A DNA stretch of 64,000 bases from Gammaproteobacteria bacterium. GTDB lineage: Bacteria; Pseudomonadota; Gammaproteobacteria; Steroidobacterales; Steroidobacteraceae. The stretch is from the NCBI GenBank assembly GCA_027365225.1, contig DAHXNV010000005.1, positions 1 to 64,000 of the forward strand. The letters run 5' to 3'. Shown in pieces: positions 58,777 to 64,000 of the stretch (position 1 is the stretch's first letter; each line of letters opens with the position of its first letter). Under the pieces are notes generated by a model. That model saw only the letters and a list, made by a program, of their open reading frames with translations. It had not been told where the DNA came from and ran no database searches. The position numbers were made by a program, and so were the translations under genes.

Positions 58777-60150
58777 TCAGCCGTGGTGGAAATTCCGGTC
58801 GGCCTGCTTGGGCCGGGCGGGCGGCGCGCTGTCGAGATCGGCGATGACCGCGCGCAGGTCTTTCATCAACAGATCGGCCATGTCGCGCGAGAAACCCTCG
58901 CGCACGACCACCCGCAGGACGGCCACGTTCTGGGCGGCCGGCGGCATGGTGTAGGCCGGCAGCTGCCAGCCCCGGGCGCGCAGGCGCTCGGAGACATCGT
59001 ACACGGAGTAGCGCGAGGCATCCTTGAGCCGGAACGCGAACACCGGGATGCTCGTGCCGTCGCTGAGCAGTTCGAACGGGCCCAGACGGGCGATCTTCGC
59101 GGCAAGCTCGACGGCGACATCGCGCAGCGTGGACATGATGCGCGTGTAGCCGGAGCGGCCCAGGCGCAGGAAGTTGTAGTACTGGCCGACGATCTGGTTG
59201 CCGGGCCGCGAGAAATTCAGGGTGAAGGTGGGCATGTCGCCGCCGAGGTAGTTGACGTGGAACACCAGATCCTCGGGCAGATGCTCCTTGCCGCGCCACA
59301 CGGCCCAGCCGACCCCGGGGTAGACCAGCCCATACTTGTGTCCCGAGGCGTTGATCGACACGACGTTGGGCAGGCGGAAGTCCCAGCGCAGGTCCGGATG
59401 TATGAAGGGCGCGACGAACCCGCCGCTGGCCGCATCGACGTGCAGCGGCACGGCGAGGCCGTGCGCGGCGTTGTGGGCGACCACGGCGTCGTGGATCGCC
59501 GCGATCGGCTCGAACTCGCCGGTGAAGGTGGTGCCGAGGATGGCGACGACGCCGATGGTGTTTTCATCCAGGCGCGCGACCACGTCCGCGGGCGTGATGA
59601 CATAGCGGCCTTCCTGCATGGAAATGTAGCGCGGCTCGACTTCCCAGTACCGGCAGAATTTCTCCCAGACCACCTGCACGTTGGAGCCGAGGATCAGATT
59701 CGGTTTGGTGGCCGGCTGGCCGGCGGCCGCGCGCCGCGCCTTCCACCGCCACTTCAGCGCCATGCCGGCCAGCATGACCGCCTCGCTCGAGCCGATCGCC
59801 GAGACACCAACCGGCGCTTCACGCTCGGACGCGTGGAACAGCCGCGCGATCATGTTGACGCAGCGTGTCTCGATCTCCGCCGTCTGCGGATATTCGTCCT
59901 TGTCTATCATGTTTTTGTCGAACGTCTCGGCCATCAGCTGCTCGGCCTCCGGCTCCATCCAGGTGGTCACGAAGGTGGCCAGGTTCAGCCGGGCGTTGCC
60001 GTCGAGCATGAGCTCGTCGTGGATGAGCTGGTAGGCGGCGCGAGAGTTCATCTCCGCGTCCGGCAAACGGTACTTGGGTACCGGCTCGGACATGGAGCGC
60101 GATCCATAGGTCGGGACGAGATCGGTATCGGCTACGAGTTTCTTGATCAT
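58777..60150 (-). CDS. gadB: Glutamate decarboxylase
   Basis: The 457-residue PLP enzyme converts glutamate to GABA and carbon dioxide, consuming a proton. Motifs: ARLNLATFVTTWMEPEAEQL (Gad N-terminus), YPQTAEIETRCVNMIARLFH, GVSAIGSSEAVMLAGMALKW, PLHVDAASGGFVAPFIHPDL (aspartate to PLP nitrogen) and the Schiff-base lysine in SINASGHKYGLVYPGVGW. AGGAG lies 12 bases before the ATG. No gadC antiporter is seen nearby. It lies 154 bases after the LEA-type lipoprotein gene, perhaps with its own promoter. Confidence 0.95.
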   Translation of the reverse strand: MIKKLVADTDLVPTYGSRSMSEPVPKYRLPDAEMNSRAAYQLIHDELMLDGNARLNLATFVTTWMEPEAEQLMAETFDKNMIDKDEYPQTAEIETRCVNMIARLFHASEREAPVGVSAIGSSEAVMLAGMALKWRWKARRAAAGQPATKPNLILGSNVQVVWEKFCRYWEVEPRYISMQEGRYVITPADVVARLDENTIGVVAILGTTFTGEFEPIAAIHDAVVAHNAAHGLAVPLHVDAASGGFVAPFIHPDLRWDFRLPNVVSINASGHKYGLVYPGVGWAVWRGKEHLPEDLVFHVNYLGGDMPTFTLNFSRPGNQIVGQYYNFLRLGRSGYTRIMSTLRDVAVELAAKIARLGPFELLSDGTSIPVFAFRLKDASRYSVYDVSERLRARGWQLPAYTMPPAAQNVAVLRVVVREGFSRDMADLLMKDLRAVIADLDSAPPARPKQADRNFHHG

Positions 60151-60304
60151 CTTGCGGTGGACTCCTCTGCAGCGGTGGGGTCTGGAGGACAGGGAGCGCC
60201 GGCGGCGCAGCCGGCGGCGGGCAACGGCGGCGCGGCGCTTTGTGCCGCGCGCCAGACCTTCTGATCGGTTTGCCGGTGCCGAGGTTCCCGCCCGGTCCGG
60301 CCCA

Positions 60305-60775
60305 TCATCTGACGAAGAACTGTCCGCGCGCGTCGAAGGGCAGCTCGTGCAGCAGATCGTGCGCCACGGCCACCTCGCCGCGCAGGCGGTAGCGAACCGG
60401 CCGTCCCTGGCCCCCGGACAGAATCGTCAGGAGGGCGCCCGCCATGTTGGCGGTGACGTAGGTGTTGAATTCCGCGCTGCCGTGCGCTGGAACGGTGAAG
60501 CGCCGGACGGTACGGCCGTTCGCGTAGGTCCGGCCGTCGATCCGCAGCGTGTAGCGGATCGCCTCGATCGGCAGGTCGATCCCGTTTGGATTACGCACCC
60601 GCAGGCGCACCCGCAGGCGCTGCTGCCAGAAATTGGCGCTGCGCACCCGGATGCCGACCACGCGCACCTGCGGACTTTGCAGCTTCGGCACGAGCCAGGC
60701 ACAGCCGCCGAGGGCGGCGAGCACCAGCACGAGCGCCAGGGGGCGCATGGCCCGCGTGAGGCGTTCAGCTCGCAT
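60305..60775 (-). CDS. LEA type 2 (WHy domain) lipoprotein
   Basis: The 156-residue protein begins with a lipoprotein signal (MRPLALVLVLAALGGCAW; lipobox LGGC). It continues with a WHy/LEA14 beta-sandwich: VVGIRVRSANFWQQRLRVRL, RVRNPNGIDLPIEAIRYTLR and GSAEFNTYVTANMAG. The N-P-N-x-x-x-x-P-I pattern is typical. These proteins are linked to desiccation or envelope stress. I use ATG 60775, which overlaps the GH57 stop by 11 bases; ATG 60748 also gives a good signal peptide. Confidence 0.82.
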   Translation of the reverse strand: MRAERLTRAMRPLALVLVLAALGGCAWLVPKLQSPQVRVVGIRVRSANFWQQRLRVRLRVRNPNGIDLPIEAIRYTLRIDGRTYANGRTVRRFTVPAHGSAEFNTYVTANMAGALLTILSGGQGRPVRYRLRGEVAVAHDLLHELPFDARGQFFVR

Positions 60776-62468
60776 ACGAGCGGCGCATGACGCCACCGTG
60801 CTCGGGACTGCCGCTCCCGGTGGCGATCGGCTTGGAAAGACTCTCCGGCACAGGGCGTCCGAGACATTCATAAAGGCGACTCAGTTGCCGCCGGTAGAGA
60901 CCGTCGAACTGGCTGACCGCATCGGCGGGGGTGTAGTCGCCGAACCACCAGAACCAGTCCGAGCTCTCGCACAGCGCCAGTTGCCGCTCGGCGGCCAGGC
61001 GTCCGCTCGCATCGAGCGTGCCGGCCGCGAGCGTCGCGTCGAAGGCGAGCTTGGCATCGCAGAGCAGATCCCAGGCGCGGTTCTTCGCCGGATCGCCCAT
61101 CCAGGTGGTGAGCGTGCCGTGCACCCAACTCCCGGCGACGAGTTGCGGCAGCGTGATCGGCGTCAGCCCGCGCGCCACGCACGTTCCGAGCGTCGTGAGC
61201 TCGAGCTGCGGGTGCGCCGCCAGCAGCGTGTACAGTGCGCGCAAGAAATAGTAGCCATTGAACGGGTAGTGTTCCCAAGCGTTCTCGCCGTCGAGCGCGA
61301 TCAGCACCACGTGTCCGGGATTGCCCGCGTATTGGCTGGCCAGCTGCGCGAGCGCATCCACCAGGTTGTGCGCAGCGTCATCGCCGTGCCAGGTGGCGTA
61401 CGTGAAGCCGATCAGATCCGACAGGGTGTCCTCGCGGAAAAACTGCAGCAGCGAGCTGCCCGGCAAGCGATAGGGGCGATTGAACACCTGAGCGTCCAGC
61501 GCGGGCGGCTGCGGCGCCTGCGCGGCGGCGCGTTGCAGAGAACCGTGCAGTACGTTGGCGCTGCTCGCCATCCACTTGAACCCCGCACGCTCGAGCAGCT
61601 CAACGGTCGGGCGGCTGACCGCGCCCTCCGCGGGCCAGCAGCCCGTCGGGCGGCTGCCGAAGGTCTGTGTGAACAGCCGCAGGCCTTCGCGCACGTGCCA
61701 TTCGGCTCGCTCTTTGCCACCAGGGTAGGCGGACATTTTCGGCAGCGGCAGTGCCGGCATCGCATCGCGCGCCGACTGAAAGTCAAATAGCAACGGCACG
61801 ATCGGATGGCCGTACGGCGTGACCGACAGCTCGCATTGGCCGCGCTCACTCAGCTGGCGGTAGCGCGGCACGATGTTCGCAAGCTGAGTGCCAATCAGCG
61901 TCAGCAGCTCGCGCCGCTGCGCCGGTGTGAAGTCGCGGCCCTGCTCGGTCAGACGGCTGACCAGCGGATCGCTGCGGCGGACGGTCTCCCCCAGCCACGC
62001 CAGGTGATACCAGACGGACAGATCATGGATGAACTGATCCGAGGCGTAGCGGATTCGCTCGGCCGTGCCCAACGTGGCGGCGATCGCGGCGAGCTCCAGA
62101 TAGGGGCCGAAACGCTCGATCATCTGTTTGCGCTGGGCGCGCAGACAGGCGTGCAGGCAGGCGAGACGCTCCGCCGGATCGCTCGGTACCGGATCTGGGC
62201 CGAGCAGCGCGAGGACCGGATCGGGCAGCGCGCTGCCGTCGCGCAGGTGCGCGGTGACTGCGCGCGCCAGCGCCTCGATCTGCTCCAGCAACACCGGCGT
62301 GAAGTTGAAGACGGCGCGGGCCTCGGGAATCGCCTCCAGATGCGCCGCCATGTCCGTGTAGTCTTTGATCGCGTGCAGATACGTCCACGGCAGCACGTAG
62401 CGCCCGTTGAGCGCGTCGCGGTATTGCGGCTGATGCATGTGCCACAGCAGGACGACGGGTAGGCGCAT
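60765..62468 (-). CDS. Glycoside hydrolase family 57 enzyme (amylase/glucanotransferase type)
   Basis: The 567-residue enzyme shows GH57 conserved regions: LLWHMHQPQY (region 1), YGHPIVPLL (region 2), GCWPAEGAVS with the nucleophile glutamate (region 3) and ALDGENAWEHYPFNGYYF with the acid/base aspartate (region 4). It acts on alpha-1,4-glucans, probably cytoplasmic since no signal peptide is seen. It lies 13 bases after glgC, so a part in glycogen turnover is likely. It is shorter than most GH57 amylases, fitting the compact group found in glycogen loci. Confidence 0.9.
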   Translation of the reverse strand: MRLPVVLLWHMHQPQYRDALNGRYVLPWTYLHAIKDYTDMAAHLEAIPEARAVFNFTPVLLEQIEALARAVTAHLRDGSALPDPVLALLGPDPVPSDPAERLACLHACLRAQRKQMIERFGPYLELAAIAATLGTAERIRYASDQFIHDLSVWYHLAWLGETVRRSDPLVSRLTEQGRDFTPAQRRELLTLIGTQLANIVPRYRQLSERGQCELSVTPYGHPIVPLLFDFQSARDAMPALPLPKMSAYPGGKERAEWHVREGLRLFTQTFGSRPTGCWPAEGAVSRPTVELLERAGFKWMASSANVLHGSLQRAAAQAPQPPALDAQVFNRPYRLPGSSLLQFFREDTLSDLIGFTYATWHGDDAAHNLVDALAQLASQYAGNPGHVVLIALDGENAWEHYPFNGYYFLRALYTLLAAHPQLELTTLGTCVARGLTPITLPQLVAGSWVHGTLTTWMGDPAKNRAWDLLCDAKLAFDATLAAGTLDASGRLAAERQLALCESSDWFWWFGDYTPADAVSQFDGLYRRQLSRLYECLGRPVPESLSKPIATGSGSPEHGGVMRRSYAS

Positions 62469-62481
62469 GGGTTCGCGAATC

Positions 62482-63756
62482 CTACGGGGAGAGCCGGCGC
62501 AACATCTCGCCGGTTACCAGGGCGACGCCCTTGTCGGTGACCAGGAAGCGTTTCGCGTCGGCTTCATGATCGACGCCGATGCTCACGCCGTTCGGGACTT
62601 CACTGCCCTCGTCAATGATGGCGTCGCGCACGATACAGCCGCTGCCGATGCGCACGCTCGGGAGAATCACAGACCGCTCGATGACGCTGCGCTCCTCCAC
62701 TCGCACGTTGGAGAACAACAGCGACTCGCGCACGGCTGCGCCGGAGATGACGCAACCGGCCGAGACCATGGAGTTGATCGCCAGTCCCCGCCGGCCTTCC
62801 TCGTCGAGCACGAACTTGGCCGGTGGCTGATGCACCTGGTAGGTCCATATCGGCCAGTCCTCGTCGTAGATGTTGAGCTCCGGCTCGACGTGTACCAGCT
62901 CGCGGTTCGCCTCGTAGTACGCGTCCAGCGTGCCGACGTCGCGCCAGTAGCTTTGCGCGCGGGTCTTGACGTCCTGGAACGGGTAGGCAAACACCTGCAA
63001 GGTGCCGGCGATCGCCTGCGGCAGGATGTCCTTGCCGAAATCGTGCGTCGAGGCTTCATTCGCCGCATCCTCGCGCAGCAGCATCTCGAGCAGTCGCGTG
63101 TTGAATACGTAGATGCCCATCGAGGCGAGAATCGTGTCCGGCTTGCCTGGCAGGGTGTCGGGCACCTCCGGCTTTTCGGCGAATTGCGTCACACGGTTCC
63201 AGTCAGTCGCGGTGAGCACGCCGAAGTGACGCGACTCGCCGGCGGGCACCTCGACCACGCCCATGGTGACGTCCGCCCCTTTCTCGACGTGATAGGCGAT
63301 CATCGGACCGTAGTCCATCTTATAGATGTGGTCCCCGGCGAGCACCAGCACGTGCTTTGGGCGGTGCGAGAGGATCAACTCGATGTTCTGGTACACCGCG
63401 TCCGCCGTGCCGCGGTACCAGTGCGGGCCGGTCTGCTGTTGCGCGGGCACGACTTCGATGAACTCGCCGAATTCGCCCCGCAGGTATCCCCAGCCGTGCT
63501 GCACGTGCGCAATCAGCGACTGCGCCTTGTACTGCGTGAGAACCGCGATTTGGCGGATGCCGGAATTGATGCAGTTCGAGAGCACGAAATCGATGATGCG
63601 GAATTTACCGCCGAATGGCGTCGCCGGCTTGCAGCGATTGGCCGTCAAGTCCTTGAGCCGCTCGCCGCGCCCGCCGGCCATGATCACCGCCAGCGTGCCG
63701 CCGGTGAGTCGGCTCACGTAGCGCCCGGAGGAGGCGCGCGCAGGTTGTTGCATCAT
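62482..63756 (-). CDS. glgC: Glucose-1-phosphate adenylyltransferase
   Basis: The 424-residue enzyme makes ADP-glucose for glycogen synthesis. It has the nucleotide motif IMAGGRGERLKDLTANRCKP, PFGGKFRIIDFVLSNCINSG, WYRGTADAVYQNIELI, VLAGDHIYKMDYGPMIAYHV, and the sugar site FAEKPEVPD. The C-terminal beta-helix has repeats such as RSVILPSVRIGSGCIVRDAI. The ATG at 63756 precedes two methionines; length is typical. It lies 72 bases after the glucan phosphorylase gene. Confidence 0.97.
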   Translation of the reverse strand: MMQQPARASSGRYVSRLTGGTLAVIMAGGRGERLKDLTANRCKPATPFGGKFRIIDFVLSNCINSGIRQIAVLTQYKAQSLIAHVQHGWGYLRGEFGEFIEVVPAQQQTGPHWYRGTADAVYQNIELILSHRPKHVLVLAGDHIYKMDYGPMIAYHVEKGADVTMGVVEVPAGESRHFGVLTATDWNRVTQFAEKPEVPDTLPGKPDTILASMGIYVFNTRLLEMLLREDAANEASTHDFGKDILPQAIAGTLQVFAYPFQDVKTRAQSYWRDVGTLDAYYEANRELVHVEPELNIYDEDWPIWTYQVHQPPAKFVLDEEGRRGLAINSMVSAGCVISGAAVRESLLFSNVRVEERSVIERSVILPSVRIGSGCIVRDAIIDEGSEVPNGVSIGVDHEADAKRFLVTDKGVALVTGEMLRRLSP

Positions 63757-63828
63757 GGGCTCGGGCTCCCGCTGGGTACCGCCGGTAGGCAGCTATCCTA
63801 GCAGCCGGATCGGGGCCTCACAGCCTTT

Positions 63829-64000
63829 TCAAAGCCACTTCATCAGGCCCATGTCGTACTCGTGGGTCAGCAGCTCGTGCCAGGGATAAATGCGCACCTC
63901 GGAGGCGAATTGCCCACAGCCGGGCGGCTCGGCGTCGAGCTGGAACACCGCGGCGCCCCCGTCCCATGCTCCGGTCGGCTCCATCAGCGTGCGCCACTGG
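63829..64000 (-). CDS. glgP: Alpha-glucan phosphorylase, C-terminal fragment
   Basis: Only the last 56 residues are inside the window. The minus-strand frame reads QWRTLMEPTGAWDGGAAVFQ, then EVRIYPWHELLTHEYDMGLM and KWL before TGA. The ending (V-R-I-x-P-x-H-x-x-L...E-x-G-L-x-x-W) resembles short bacterial alpha-glucan phosphorylases of the glycogen pathway. Its position upstream of glgC supports this, but the catalytic region is not visible, so the call is tentative. Confidence 0.55.
   Translation of the reverse strand, partial: QWRTLMEPTGAWDGGAAVFQLDAEPPGCGQFASEVRIYPWHELLTHEYDMGLMKWL

Noticed and set aside
60230..60250. GC-rich hairpin GCGCGGC/GCCGCGC between the LEA and gadB genes as a terminator
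   Set aside because: It has no T-tract on the minus strand, and such short GC stems are frequent by chance here.

Overview
This window is GC-rich bacterial chromosome with tightly packed genes, ATGA/GTGA-type overlaps and Gram-negative markers: a TonB-dependent receptor remnant, lipoprotein signal peptides, LD-carboxypeptidase, NADPH-type GltB/GltD, a KdpFABC-DE locus and the PrkA-YeaH-SpoVR trio. Together these suggest a gammaproteobacterium, perhaps near Xanthomonadales/Nevskiales. That placement is inferred from gene content only. No rRNA, tRNA, CRISPR array, insertion sequence or phage gene was seen.

Layout. 1-1640: the end of a molybdopterin oxidoreductase, then three decayed genes in a row (cupin, TonB-dependent receptor, CHASE3 kinase). 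1653-3450: a J-domain/zinc-ribbon/PilZ protein and a short-chain dehydrogenase. 3525-11473: a divergent membrane-stress type cluster (DUF3887, DUF58, MoxR, DUF4350, DUF4129-like and a multi-pass membrane protein on minus; RDD, SpoIIM-like and a small monooxygenase on plus). 11483-21608: gltB-gltD followed by a giant FAD/Fe-S 2-hydroxyacid dehydrogenase, with a promoter and about 315 bases of leader. 22285-26248: a MarR regulator, a perfect 20-bp palindrome, then a methyltransferase translationally coupled to a two-gene compatible-solute type ABC transporter. 26264-33147: a ParB-like protein, a MATE exporter, and a sugar region (aldo/keto reductase stub, AGE epimerase, LacI regulator, sodium/sugar symporter). 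33164-37951: hemN, a rhomboid, a lipoprotein, KDPG aldolase and LD-carboxypeptidase. 38117-46276: kdpFABCDE with an extra 30-residue membrane peptide in front. 46322-51425: a four-gene signalling unit (TonB-like protein, CheA-like membrane kinase, CheY-like regulator, CheX-like phosphatase). 52037-58740: prkA-yeaH-spoVR and an EF-G paralogue. 58777-64000: glycogen metabolism (phosphorylase end, glgC, GH57 enzyme), a LEA-type lipoprotein and glutamate decarboxylase.

A stress and resource theme runs through the window: potassium uptake (Kdp), osmolyte-type uptake, glycogen storage, acid resistance (GadB), starvation kinase (PrkA) and a MoxR/DUF58 envelope cluster. The least familiar units are the CheA-like/TonB-like signalling cassette (46322-51425) and the palindrome-preceded methyltransferase-transporter operon (22875-26248).
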